Shown here piece by piece: positions 1 through 8,090 of a stretch of 64,000 nucleotides of DNA. Made by a program: the position numbers and the translations under genes. This DNA comes from Succinimonas sp045124755. GTDB taxonomy: Bacteria; Pseudomonadota; Gammaproteobacteria; Enterobacterales; Succinivibrionaceae. Below the pieces are notes generated by a model. It did not search any database, had not been told where the DNA came from, and worked only from the letters and a program-made list of their open reading frames with translations. Position 1 is the first letter of the stretch. Each line of letters begins with the position of its first letter. The DNA lies in the NCBI RefSeq assembly GCF_045124755.1, contig NZ_JBGVMK010000052.1; one strand, given 5' to 3'.

Positions 1-12
1 TGGGAGGCCGGC

Positions 13-1161
13 ATGAAATCACGCAAATTGTTAAGTTCAGTTTTGGCGGCAGCGTTACTTTGGGGAGGAGTCAGCAGTATGGCTATGGCGCAGGACGTTC
101 AGGTATCAGTTATCGCAGAGGCTTCGCAGATGAAGAAGTCATCCATTGCGGCATTGCAGGATGATACCCGGGTTTTTAAGATCAATAAGAACATCCAGGT
201 TCTGAAGGTGGTGTTCTCCAACCATTACGGCTTCGATGTGGCCGGGCATCTGTACCTTCCGGCAAACTTTGACAGCGCTAAGAAATACAGCGCGGTGGTG
301 ATATCCGGCCCGTTCGGCGCCGTCAAGGAACAGGCTTCCGGCCTCTATGCTCAGGAACTGGCCTCCCGGGGCTTTGTGACGGTAGCCTTCGATCAGTCCA
401 TGACCGGACAGTCCAGCGGAGAGAGACGCGATATGGCTTCTCCTGATATTTTTACCGAGGACTTCAGCGCCGCGGTGGATTTTGTCAGCAACCTTAAGTT
501 CGTGGATCCGGAAAAAATCGGCGCTGTAGGTATTTGCGGCCTTTCGGGAATGGCCATCACCGCTGGCTCCAACGATGTCAGGATCAAGGCCGTAGTGACC
601 TCTGCCATGTACGACATGTCAGAGAGCATCAGCGATCACTACAAGGGAGAGTATTACACCGATGAACAGCGGCTCATTGTGAAGAAGCATCTTGCGGCCA
701 TGCGGGATGCGGAGGCAAAGAGCGGCGGACTTATCAGAGGAGCTCATGAAATAGGCGTTGATGCGGAAGGGAAAGCGCAGACTTTTGCAACCATGTTCCC
801 GGACAAGCTGCCGGATGACGCCAATCCGGTAATAAAGGATTTCTATGGCTACTATGTGGGGCGGGCCTATCATCCGAGAGCCATTAATTCCAATACCTCC
901 GCATGGGACTCCACGGCTCCTTACGGCTTCTTTAACTTCAGGCTCATGGATAACATCAAGGAACTCGCGCCGCGGCCCCTGATGCTGATTACCGGAGATA
1001 AAGCCCATTCCAGATATTTTTCCGAAGATGTGTATCAGAAGGCCGCCGAGCCCAAAAAGCTCATCGTGGTAAAGGGAGCCACCCATGTGGATCTGTATGA
1101 CCAGATGGACAAGATTCCCTTCGATGAGATTGATGGCTTCTTCAGAGCTAACCTGAAGTAG
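13..1161 (+). CDS. Secreted alpha/beta hydrolase (dienelactone-hydrolase-like)
   Basis: A 382-residue protein with a clear signal peptide: basic start (MKSRK), a hydrophobic stretch, then a likely cleavage after AMA-Q near residue 27, so it should act in the periplasm. The fold signature is that of YcjY-like alpha/beta hydrolases. The nucleophile elbow reads GICGLSG, which places Cys rather than Ser at the nucleophile position, as in dienelactone hydrolases. The acid is probably the Asp in ITGDKAHS and the base the His in GATHVDLYD near the C-terminus. The substrate cannot be read from sequence. A Shine-Dalgarno (GGGAGG) lies only a few bases upstream, next to the window edge, so any promoter or upstream operon partner is out of view. 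It is convergent with the next gene. Confidence 0.85.
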   Translation: MKSRKLLSSVLAAALLWGGVSSMAMAQDVQVSVIAEASQMKKSSIAALQDDTRVFKINKNIQVLKVVFSNHYGFDVAGHLYLPANFDSAKKYSAVVISGPFGAVKEQASGLYAQELASRGFVTVAFDQSMTGQSSGERRDMASPDIFTEDFSAAVDFVSNLKFVDPEKIGAVGICGLSGMAITAGSNDVRIKAVVTSAMYDMSESISDHYKGEYYTDEQRLIVKKHLAAMRDAEAKSGGLIRGAHEIGVDAEGKAQTFATMFPDKLPDDANPVIKDFYGYYVGRAYHPRAINSNTSAWDSTAPYGFFNFRLMDNIKELAPRPLMLITGDKAHSRYFSEDVYQKAAEPKKLIVVKGATHVDLYDQMDKIPFDEIDGFFRANLK

Positions 1162-1386
1162 CAGGCTGCCGGAAGGGCACTGAGCGAGAGGCTGCTGGGA
1201 AGATAGTATGAAAAAGGGATGATAAAGGGGCGATGAAAAAAGGCGATGAGAAAAGGGGAGCGATGATGAGCTGAAAGCGGTGAGAAAGCCGTGATGAGAA
1301 AGGAACCGTGCTCAAATTCATTTCCCGGCATTTAATTGCCATTCCGATACTGTCCGATCTCCGCAAAGCGTTAATCAGCGGAAACA
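1162..1386. other. Gene-free purine-rich stretch
   Basis: No supported gene. From about 1200 to 1305 the + strand is almost entirely purine and built of degenerate copies of a GATGAAAAAGGG-like unit. Short reading frames here have no Shine-Dalgarno and no family resemblance. Confidence 0.5.
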
Positions 1387-1420
1387 AAAAAGCTCATGTC
1401 AGATTCGGCATGGGCTTTTT
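1387..1420. terminator. Bidirectional terminator
   Basis: AAAAAGCTCATG (1387-1398) pairs with CATGGGCTTTTT (1409-1420), allowing one G-T pair, with a 10-nt loop. An A-run on one side and a T-run on the other let it serve both the hydrolase gene on + and the convergent TIGR04076 gene on -. Confidence 0.7.
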
Positions 1421-1479
1421 ATATGACGACTGGAGGAGAGCATCCTCCGGAGCCGGCATATCTCTATGCCTTACCCCGG

Positions 1480-1779
1480 CTATTCATTGACCTTGTTCTT
1501 TTCGATCCTTCCGGTGTATTCAATCTGGAAGATGTTCATGACCCGGGGATCCGGGCAGCAGAAGGTTACGGCGTTTTTCGGAAGGCCTTCGCGGGTAAAC
1601 GTCTGGCCGTCCTTAAGCTTTGAGATGTACATGTTGGCAACCGTCAGCATCCAAGGACACAGTCTGCCGGCATCTTTGGCATAGTCGTAAACATCGCCCA
1701 CGCGGTGCCCGTAATCGCAGCCTCGTTTGCCTCTTCTTTCGACGACGCTGATTTTGATGTGCTCATTGTTTTCTGCCAT
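1480..1779 (-). CDS. TIGR04076 family protein
   Basis: A 99-residue cytoplasmic protein with the conserved landmarks of the TIGR04076 family: an N-terminal KISVVERRGK strand, then GHRVGDVYDY, the LCPW motif in the middle and a C-terminal CCPDP segment followed by a short beta strand. The Cys residues in LCPW and CCPDP look like a metal or redox site, but the family has no assigned reaction. GGAG lies about 10 nt before the ATG. It is a single gene facing the hydrolase across a shared terminator, and divergent from the methyltransferase gene. Confidence 0.85.
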   Translation of the reverse strand: MAENNEHIKISVVERRGKRGCDYGHRVGDVYDYAKDAGRLCPWMLTVANMYISKLKDGQTFTREGLPKNAVTFCCPDPRVMNIFQIEYTGRIEKNKVNE

Positions 1780-1905
1780 GGTCTTTTCTCCGTTTTTAGC
1801 TGCAAGTTAGCAATTCGGGTCATCAATTTGCGGCGATGACTCATTGTAACAGGAAAATCCCGGGATGGTGAGGTGCAGTCGGGGGCTTCGCAGACAGGCT
1901 GCATT

Positions 1906-1961
1906 TTGATCTCTTTGGGGTCTGTGCTATACTTTCGGAAACGAAACTAAAATACAGACCC
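1906..1961 (+). promoter_or_regulatory. Promoter and candidate operator of the HTH-methyltransferase gene
   Basis: TTGATC (1906-1911), a 16-nt spacer and TATACT (1928-1933) form a plausible sigma-70 promoter. An inverted repeat, GGGTCTGT (1918-1925) and ACAGACCC (1954-1961), brackets the -10 region. Inside it lies a second dyad, TTTCG-GAAA-CGAAA. The placement over the -10 and start site is that of a repressor site. The N-terminal HTH of the downstream methyltransferase is the obvious candidate binder, which is inference. Confidence 0.6.
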
Positions 1962-1976
1962 TGAGAGTAAAGGTTT

Positions 1977-3407
1977 ATGGAAAGAGCTGCTTTATCAGTT
2001 GACGAGATGTCCGGCATACTTGATTGCTCGGCGCAGTATGTCAGAAGTCTGATCAGGAAGGGAAAAATTCCTGCCGTTCAGGTGGGAAAGACCTGGATTA
2101 TCGACTCCGCCGTTCTGGAAAAGAAGCAGCTCATGTTTGACATCGTGCGGGATGTGCCGGATCAGGTAAGAAAATCCGCTGAGATTCCGGAAATTGTGGC
2201 ATTAAGCTTTTTCTCCGGGGCTATGGGACTGGACTGCGGACTGGAAAAGGCCGGCATTCACCCGCTGCTGGCTTCGGAGATTGAACCCAATACCAGAAAA
2301 ACCATCCTGCTGAACAGGCCTGACATCGGGCTTATCGGCGACATAAACTCCTATAACGCTGCCGATATCCGAAAGTTCGCCGGCATCTCAGAGGATCAGG
2401 AAATCGATTTGATTATCGGAGGCCCTCCCTGTCAGGCCTTTTCCACGGCGGGGCAGCGGAAGGGGTTCGATGATGCCCGGGGCAATGTGTTTTTAACCTT
2501 TATCGACCGCATTCTTGAACTCCGGCCGAAGTATGCCGTAATTGAAAATGTCCGCGGCATCCTTTCAGCTCCGTTTGAAAGCGCGGAAACAGTAAAAAGC
2601 TTCGGCTTTGCCCCTCAGACTCCCGATGATAAGAAGGGCGGCGCTCTCCTGCATATTATCGACAAACTGGAAAAGGGCGGTTACACGGTAACGTTCAATC
2701 TTTACAACGCTGCTAACTACGGAGCTCCCCAGATAAGAGAGCGGGTGGTGTTTTTCTGCTCGCGGGACGGGGAAAGAGTTCCTTACCTGAATCCCACCCA
2801 TGATGAGCAGGGACGCTTTAACCTCCCGAAATGGAAGGTGTTAAATGATGCCATAGGCGACCTGAGGGAGGATGACCAGGAATTTGCCGTCTTTCCGGAA
2901 AAAAGACTCAGATATTACCGCATGCTGAAGGCGGGACAGAACTGGCGCTGTCTTCCGGAGGCTTTGCAAAAGGAAGCTCTGGGGGGAGCTTATAATACCG
3001 GAGGCGGCAAGGTGGGATTTCTGAGAAGACTGGACTGGAACAAGCCATCTCCCACCCTGGTTACCGATCCCACCATGCCGGCTACGGATCTCTGTCATCC
3101 TGACAGGGACAGACCGGTCAGTGTTCAGGAATATAAGCGCATTCAGGAATTCCCGGATGACTGGAAGCTCTTTGGTTCTCTGAAGGACAAGTACCGGCAG
3201 CTGGGAAATGCCGTTCCCATCAGCCTAGGGTATGCCATAGGGAAGCAAATTGTAAGGCTGATTAACAGGGAAAACATAGCCACCCCGCCGGAAAACTTTC
3301 CTTTTTCCCGGTACGCCAACACCAATGAAACCACCTTCAAAATGCTTATCGAGCGAAAAAGACGGAAGCATCAGTCGGCGGAACGGCCGGAAAAACAGGC
3401 GGCGTAG
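1977..3407 (+). CDS. DNA (cytosine-5) methyltransferase with N-terminal HTH
   Basis: A 476-residue C5 methyltransferase. Family motifs appear in order: motif I (FFSGAMGLDCGLEKAG), motif IV GGPPCQAFS with catalytic Cys near residue 152, motif VI ENVRG, motif VIII QIRERV and motif X QLGNAVP. Residues 1-50 are not part of the enzyme core. They form an excisionase/MerR-like helix-turn-helix (SVDEMSGILDCSAQYVRSLI, then a KTWIID wing), as in restriction-modification controllers that bind their own promoter. AAAGG precedes the ATG. The gene is convergent, with a 29-nt gap, with a SinI-like endonuclease, so the pair is most likely a type II system. The SinI resemblance suggests GGWCC as target, which is inference from the endonuclease, not from the target-recognition domain here. 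Confidence 0.9.
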   Translation: MERAALSVDEMSGILDCSAQYVRSLIRKGKIPAVQVGKTWIIDSAVLEKKQLMFDIVRDVPDQVRKSAEIPEIVALSFFSGAMGLDCGLEKAGIHPLLASEIEPNTRKTILLNRPDIGLIGDINSYNAADIRKFAGISEDQEIDLIIGGPPCQAFSTAGQRKGFDDARGNVFLTFIDRILELRPKYAVIENVRGILSAPFESAETVKSFGFAPQTPDDKKGGALLHIIDKLEKGGYTVTFNLYNAANYGAPQIRERVVFFCSRDGERVPYLNPTHDEQGRFNLPKWKVLNDAIGDLREDDQEFAVFPEKRLRYYRMLKAGQNWRCLPEALQKEALGGAYNTGGGKVGFLRRLDWNKPSPTLVTDPTMPATDLCHPDRDRPVSVQEYKRIQEFPDDWKLFGSLKDKYRQLGNAVPISLGYAIGKQIVRLINRENIATPPENFPFSRYANTNETTFKMLIERKRRKHQSAERPEKQAA

Positions 3408-3436
3408 CAGGCAGGCTCGCAGTTTGCAGAGGTTCC

Positions 3437-4174
3437 TTAAGCTCCGTCCGGCTGTTCCGTCTGCTCCTCCGTGAAATTAAGATTTATCATCTTCGGGTTG
3501 CTCTTAAGCGCTTTAAGGGCGAACTCCCGAAAACCTTCTTCAGACATACAGCAGCCGTGTCCGATGATATTATTGAGATCCTCCCAGTAATACCTTCCAT
3601 CATTGGCATCGAGCCTGTGCCATACGACAATATCGGTTCCTTTCCGGACTTGCCGGGAAGAACTGTTTTCGGTATTGGTCTTGTTTTTGATTTGCAGTTT
3701 TCTGCCTTCGTCGGACACCAAATCGGTGGCCCTTATCGTGCTTCCCCAGCAAATGGCCCATCCCTTGCCAGTCACATTAACGGCAATGTACTCTTCCAGC
3801 AGGGCGCCTGTTATATTTTCAACAGCCATGGCGTCCTGATGCATTCTGGCAATGTCATTTTCGGAAAAGCGGCAGCCAGGCAGCGCGGCAACAAGCTTTA
3901 GCACCAGCGGATCCGGAGAGGCAGAATGCGGCTTCCCTGTTCTGCGAGAAGGTCTGTTGCGATATCCCTGAAAAAACTTGTTCACAAATTTGTCTTTTTT
4001 TGCCTTGGTCGCATTCGGGTGATCCTTCAGCCAGGCCCGGGCAACGATGTCAAAGCCTGAATTTTTTGCATCATCGGCAGAAATCTTGTCGGCAGAAATC
4101 TTGCTGAGATCAAACTCCTGCCTGACGTCAAATTCCTTGCTGCCTGAGGAGGGGGTTAATTCCGTGTCTTTCAT
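3437..4174 (-). CDS. Type II restriction endonuclease, SinI-like
   Basis: A 245-residue protein resembling the RE_SinI family. The diagnostic block is LQIKNKTNTENSSSRQVRKG, which carries the QxK half of a PD-(D/E)xK nuclease site. The upstream acidic residues are probably in LLEEYIA and in the STIRATD segment. The N-terminal 60 residues contain a short duplicated stretch (ISADKISAD). An ideal AAGGAG sits upstream of the ATG. It lies tail to tail with the HTH-methyltransferase, the usual arrangement of a restriction-modification pair in which the methyltransferase controls timing. SinI cuts GGWCC; applying that specificity here is inference. Alternative: a nuclease of related fold and different site. 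Confidence 0.75.
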   Translation of the reverse strand: MKDTELTPSSGSKEFDVRQEFDLSKISADKISADDAKNSGFDIVARAWLKDHPNATKAKKDKFVNKFFQGYRNRPSRRTGKPHSASPDPLVLKLVAALPGCRFSENDIARMHQDAMAVENITGALLEEYIAVNVTGKGWAICWGSTIRATDLVSDEGRKLQIKNKTNTENSSSRQVRKGTDIVVWHRLDANDGRYYWEDLNNIIGHGCCMSEEGFREFALKALKSNPKMINLNFTEEQTEQPDGA

Positions 4175-4658
4175 ATTATCTCCTTATTGCGAAGCCGCCA
4201 TGATAGCAGAACCGGGCGGAAATACAAAAACTGAAAGCTTGCGATCCTTTGAATCCCCTCTTGCGGAGATGCTGACGCGGGGGCGGGCAAGTCCGGCGTA
4301 TCAGCAGGATCATGGGCTTGCGCTGGGCGGAAAAGGGCTGGTTTTGTTCAGTTTTCAGAATGCGGTTTTGGGAAAAATGTTCCGGGACAATTGGTTGCGG
4401 AACTTTAAAAATGGGAAATTTTCGCAAAAAATCCGCCCGGATTCTCAAAAGATGTCAATTAACCGCTGATAACGCCGTCTGTATTTGACTAAACATGGGG
4501 CGGCTTATACAATGAGTACCGTTTCAGGAAGCCTGAAATGCGTTTCAGCTTTTATTTCCAAGGGCTTAATTCACAGAATGGACAACGCTTCAGGTCTCAG
4601 TACAAAGGACAAACCGGTTTTACGCGGTAGAACCGCCAGATAATAGATTTTTGATATC
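4175..4658. other. Intergenic region upstream of the SinI-like gene and aroG
   Basis: This holds the divergent promoters of the endonuclease gene and aroG. A 90-codon frame on the - strand directly upstream of the endonuclease start has no Shine-Dalgarno and no family features. A 43-codon frame starting at 4512 begins inside the aroG -10 element and so is unlikely to be a leader peptide. Confidence 0.5.
4485..4513 (+). promoter_or_regulatory. aroG promoter
   Basis: TTGACT (4485-4490), a 17-nt spacer and TACAAT (4508-4513). The transcript would have a leader of about 140 nt before the aroG ATG. No TyrR box was recognised with confidence. Confidence 0.6.
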
Positions 4659-5729
4659 ATGACTAACAAAATTTACGACACCAGAATCAAGGAAATTACA
4701 GATCTTCTTCCTCCAGTAGCTCTTATTGAGAAGTATCCCTGCACCGAGAAGTCTGCCAATACCGTTCTGAAAGCCAGAGCTGCAATTCACGACATTATGA
4801 CAGGGAAGGATGACCGTCTGGTGGTTATTACCGGTCCCTGCTCCATTCATGATACCAAGGCAGCCCTTGAATATGCCGAGAGACTCTGCCCGCTCCGCGA
4901 GAGATACAAGGACTCTCTGGAGATCATCATGCGGGTTTATTTCGAGAAGCCCCGTACCACTGTAGGCTGGAAGGGACTCATCAACGATCCGTACATGGAT
5001 AACAGCTTCGACATCAACATGGGCCTTCGGATCGGCAGAAAGCTTCTTCTGGACATCAACGAGATGGGTATGCCCTGCGCTACCGAGTACCTTGATGTGC
5101 TGACCCCGCAGTATCTCGACGAACTGATTTCCTGGATTGCCATCGGCGCCCGCACCACCGAATCTCAGGTGCACCGCGAGATGGCTTCCGGCGTTTCCGC
5201 TCCGGTAGGCTTCAAGAACGGCACCGACGGCACCGTGAAGGTAGCCATTGACGCTCTTAAGTCTGCAGCGGCTCAGCATACCTTCCTGTCCGTTACCAAG
5301 TTCGGCCACAGCGCCATTGTGAAGACTCTCGGCAACGATGACTGCCATATCATTCTCCGCGGCGGCAGCAGAGGCCCGAACTACGATGCTGCCAACGTGC
5401 AGAGCGCCGTTGACGGACTTGCCAAGGCCGGACTTCCTGCCAAGGTCATGGTTGACTTCAGCCATGCCAACAGCCACAAGGAATTCAAGCGGCAGATGGA
5501 TGTGTGCGCCGATGTCTGCTGTCAGCTGGCTGCAGGTCAGCAGGGCATCTTCGGCGTGATGATTGAGAGTCATCTGGTTGAGGGCCGGCAGGATCTTAAG
5601 GAAGGCTGTTCCGATCATCTGGTTTACGGTCAGAGCATTACCGACGCCTGCATCGGCTGGGAAGATACCACCACCGCACTTGAAAAGCTGGCCATGGCTG
5701 TTCAGGCCCGCCGTGCCAATGCCAAGTAA
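4659..5729 (+). CDS. aroG: 3-deoxy-7-phosphoheptulonate (DAHP) synthase
   Basis: This 356-residue class I DAHP synthase condenses phosphoenolpyruvate with erythrose 4-phosphate, the first step of the shikimate pathway. It is collinear with Escherichia coli AroG over its whole length: DxRIKEI and LLPPVAL near the start, GPCSIHD, the PEP-binding KPRTTVGWKG block, GARTTESQ, GFKNGTDG, RGG and DFSHANS. Of the three feedback classes it looks most like the AroG type, but which amino acid inhibits it cannot be settled by eye. No strong Shine-Dalgarno is visible before the ATG. It lies 84 nt upstream of serA on the same strand, so the two may be partly cotranscribed. Confidence 0.93.
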   Translation: MTNKIYDTRIKEITDLLPPVALIEKYPCTEKSANTVLKARAAIHDIMTGKDDRLVVITGPCSIHDTKAALEYAERLCPLRERYKDSLEIIMRVYFEKPRTTVGWKGLINDPYMDNSFDINMGLRIGRKLLLDINEMGMPCATEYLDVLTPQYLDELISWIAIGARTTESQVHREMASGVSAPVGFKNGTDGTVKVAIDALKSAAAQHTFLSVTKFGHSAIVKTLGNDDCHIILRGGSRGPNYDAANVQSAVDGLAKAGLPAKVMVDFSHANSHKEFKRQMDVCADVCCQLAAGQQGIFGVMIESHLVEGRQDLKEGCSDHLVYGQSITDACIGWEDTTTALEKLAMAVQARRANAK

Positions 5730-5745
5730 AATCGGTATCCCGAAA

Positions 5746-5766
5746 GGGGAGTCCCCCGGGCTCCCC
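5746..5766 (+). promoter_or_regulatory. Hairpin between aroG and serA
   Basis: GGGGAG (5746-5751) pairs with CTCCCC (5761-5766) around a 9-nt loop, with no T-run after it. It may stabilise the aroG 3-prime end or weakly attenuate read-through into serA. Confidence 0.4.
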
Positions 5767-5813
5767 GCTATTCAGAAGTTCATGTGAAACCTTTACAGGT
5801 TAAGGAGAGTAAA

Positions 5814-7043
5814 ATGGCTCGTTATTCACTTGATAAAAACAAGATTAAGATTCTTCTTCTGGAGGGAGTTTCCGAAAGCGCTCTGGAAGTGTTCAAAAAA
5901 GCTGGCTATACCAATGTGGAGTACCTGAAGGGGGCTCTGGGGCATGACGAGCTTATAGAAAAAATCAAAGACGTGCATTTTATAGGCATTCGTTCCCGGA
6001 CTCATCTTACAGAGGATGTTTTTGAGGCTGCCCATAAGCTCTGCGCCGTTGGCTGCTTCTGCATCGGCACCAATCAGGTGGATCTGGATGCGGCCCGAGC
6101 TCATGGCATTCCGGTATTTAACGCTCCGTTCTCCAATACCCGTTCCGTAGCCGAAATGGTTACCGGCGAGTACCTTACTCTGATGCGCACCATTCCGGAA
6201 AAGAACGCCATACTGCACCGGGGCGGCTGGAACAAGAGCGCCAAGGGCTCCTATGAAGTGCGGGGCAAGACTCTGGGCATTATCGGCTACGGCCACATCG
6301 GCACCCAGGTGGGCATTATTGCCGAGGCTCTGGGACTCAAGGTGGAATTCTACGACATCGAGAACAAGCTGGACTTCGGTAACGTGCGTCAGGTTGAGAC
6401 TCTGGACGAGCTTTATGCTCATGCCGACATCATCACCCTCCATGTGCCGGACAATCCTACCACCAGAAAGATGATCAACGCCGAATCCTTCAGCAAGATG
6501 AAGAACGGAGTGATCTTCATCAATGCCGCCAGAGGTTCCGTGGTTGACATTGACGCCCTGGTTGATGCTCTTAAGAGCGGCAAGGTAGGCGGCGCTGCCG
6601 TGGATGTATATCCTACCGAACCCGCCAAGAACGGCGATCCGTTTGAATCTCCGCTGACTCAGTTTGACAATGTCATCCTGACTCCGCACATCGGCGGTTC
6701 CACCAAGGAAGCTCAGACCAACATCGGCATTGAAGTAGCTACCAAGCTGGCTACCTATTCCGATAACGGCTCCACCCTCTCCGCAGTGAACTTCCCTGAG
6801 GTTTCTCTGCCGGTTCAGGGCAATGTCAGCCGTCTGCTCCACGTGCACAAGAACGTTCCGGGCATCCTGAAGCAGCTTAACCAGATAATGGCTGAGCGGA
6901 ATATCGGCGTTGCTTCCCAGTACCTGCAGACCCTTCCCGATGTAGGTTATGTGGTAATGGATGTGGTAACCGATGATGCCGAAGAGATCCTCCAGGAATT
7001 CAAGAAGATTCCGGGCACTCTGAAGGCTCGTATCCTGCTGTAA
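5814..7043 (+). CDS. serA: D-3-phosphoglycerate dehydrogenase
   Basis: A 409-residue NAD-dependent enzyme that oxidises 3-phosphoglycerate to 3-phosphohydroxypyruvate, opening serine synthesis. The start is set at the ATG following TAAGGAGAG; a frame ten codons longer has no ribosome site. Visible features are GCFCIGTNQVD, the nucleotide-binding GxGxxG (GIIGYGHIGTQVG), the catalytic Arg in AARGSVVD, Glu in YPTEP and His in TPHIGGST. A C-terminal ACT domain (from about residue 335, HVHKNVPGILKQLN) binds serine for feedback control. Length matches the E. coli enzyme (about 410). The gene ends before a good terminator. Confidence 0.96.
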   Translation: MARYSLDKNKIKILLLEGVSESALEVFKKAGYTNVEYLKGALGHDELIEKIKDVHFIGIRSRTHLTEDVFEAAHKLCAVGCFCIGTNQVDLDAARAHGIPVFNAPFSNTRSVAEMVTGEYLTLMRTIPEKNAILHRGGWNKSAKGSYEVRGKTLGIIGYGHIGTQVGIIAEALGLKVEFYDIENKLDFGNVRQVETLDELYAHADIITLHVPDNPTTRKMINAESFSKMKNGVIFINAARGSVVDIDALVDALKSGKVGGAAVDVYPTEPAKNGDPFESPLTQFDNVILTPHIGGSTKEAQTNIGIEVATKLATYSDNGSTLSAVNFPEVSLPVQGNVSRLLHVHKNVPGILKQLNQIMAERNIGVASQYLQTLPDVGYVVMDVVTDDAEEILQEFKKIPGTLKARILL

Positions 7044-7098
7044 GGACTGGTTGTTCGGGCTTCAGAGAGTATTTGAAGGAGTCTTGGATATTTTTGTT

Positions 7099-7124
7099 AA
7101 AGGCCGGTTTAGTCCGGCTTTTTT
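7099..7124 (+). terminator. Terminator after serA
   Basis: An AAGGCCGG/CCGGCTT stem with a short TTTAGT loop followed by a run of six T. Confidence 0.75.
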
Positions 7125-7286
7125 GATCCTGAAAACTGTTAACCAGATCAAGGCAATTCAATGTCTGTTGATTGAAAAGGGAATGAATTGATACATAATT
7201 ATTCCCAGAGGATAGTTGGTATGTCTAAGTCAATTAATTTAAAACTAGATGACAGCTTGGCTGACAAAATTTCGATGTAATCACCA

Positions 7287-7715
7287 TGTCTTTGGATGAA
7301 CTTGATTATGAGATCTTTTACGAGATTCTTGATGGACAAAGCTATGTCCCGCAGTATAGGGAGCGTATCATAATGTAGGTTTTGACAGGAAGAGATACGG
7401 CAAGGATATAGATTTTTGTTTTGATTTACACATTATGAGAAAAAATCAGTTCTCGGAGATATTCTGGAAAAAGATCCTGACGATAAATTCACCATGTCGA
7501 TGGATTGTGGTCGCGATAGATTGTTGGTCGTACCTTCAGAATTAAGCTGTCAAGCATAAAGCTGGGGGTAGTGGTTTTGGCTATGGGGGTTGCTTGCCCG
7601 GACGGAATTGCCAGAACCTTGTGGGCTCTGTACAACAAGAACCGCGATATTGATACCTCAGGAAGTCAAAAACCCCCGAAGGCTGACTCTAATTGCACAG
7701 GCTGCAACTGTAGGA
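7287..7715 (+). pseudogene. dcm remnant (C5 methyltransferase, central and C-terminal part)
   Basis: Reading across frames gives successive pieces of an E. coli Dcm-like protein. The first is LDELDYEIFYEILDG with VPQYRERI (motif VIII) from 7287. After a stop come VGFDRKRYGKDIDF and LGDILEKDPDDKF. Next is GSGFGYG near 7570, then RTLWALYNK and, one frame over, KNPRRLT near 7671. Several frameshifts and stops separate the pieces, and the N-terminal half with the catalytic Cys is missing. A short frame at 7221 just upstream (about 19 codons) cannot be assigned. The fragment precedes an EcoRII-type nuclease remnant and vsr, the gene content expected of a Dcm-type locus. Confidence 0.8.
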
Positions 7716-8090
7716 AACAAAAAGACTGATTTTCATTTTCCTTCAGAAGATGCATATCACGACGTTAACTTTTCTGTCGACTATCTTTGCACATTGGCAG
7801 CTAAGACCACTTGCAAGGACAGGTGGCGGAAGATATTGAATGAAGCAGATCGCCTAAGGGATAAGACTAAGTATCTTTGCACTATGCAGCAGGGGATTTC
7901 TGCTGCTCAAATGGATGAGATGTATCGGAACGTAGTACTTGTTGTTCCCAAGGCTTACATTTCTTCTTATCCTCCAAACAAACAGGACAGAATCTGGACA
8001 ATTAAGCAATTTGTGGATCATGTTAAGAAGCTTGAGGAAGATTCAGGTTGGCCGATATCAAATCAAAGGAAGCCCGCAGCTACAATATGA
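7716..8090 (+). pseudogene. EcoRII/PspGI-type restriction endonuclease remnant (C-terminal domain)
   Basis: About 125 codons, fused in frame to the preceding dcm debris, match the C-terminal catalytic domain of EcoRII-like enzymes. They read TDFHFPSEDAYHD, then LAAKTTCKDRWRKILNEAD with the catalytic Lys, KYLCTMQQGIS, VVLVVPKAYI and a final IKQFVDHVK helix. The N-terminal two thirds of the enzyme are gone, so it is a dead fragment even though this part stays open. EcoRII-type enzymes cut at CCWGG, the same site used by Dcm and Vsr. Its 3-prime end overlaps the start of vsr by 43 nt, which may explain why this segment has stayed open. Confidence 0.75.

Noticed and set aside
4512..4643. Possible leader peptide before aroG
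   Set aside because: The ATG lies within the -10 element, so it would not be in the transcript; there is no run of aromatic codons.
4620..5618. 332-codon open frame antisense to aroG
   Set aside because: It is the mirror of a highly conserved gene with strong third-position GC bias; no ribosome site and no family features.
5826..6848. 340-codon open frame antisense to serA
   Set aside because: Same reason: a shadow of a well-supported enzyme gene.
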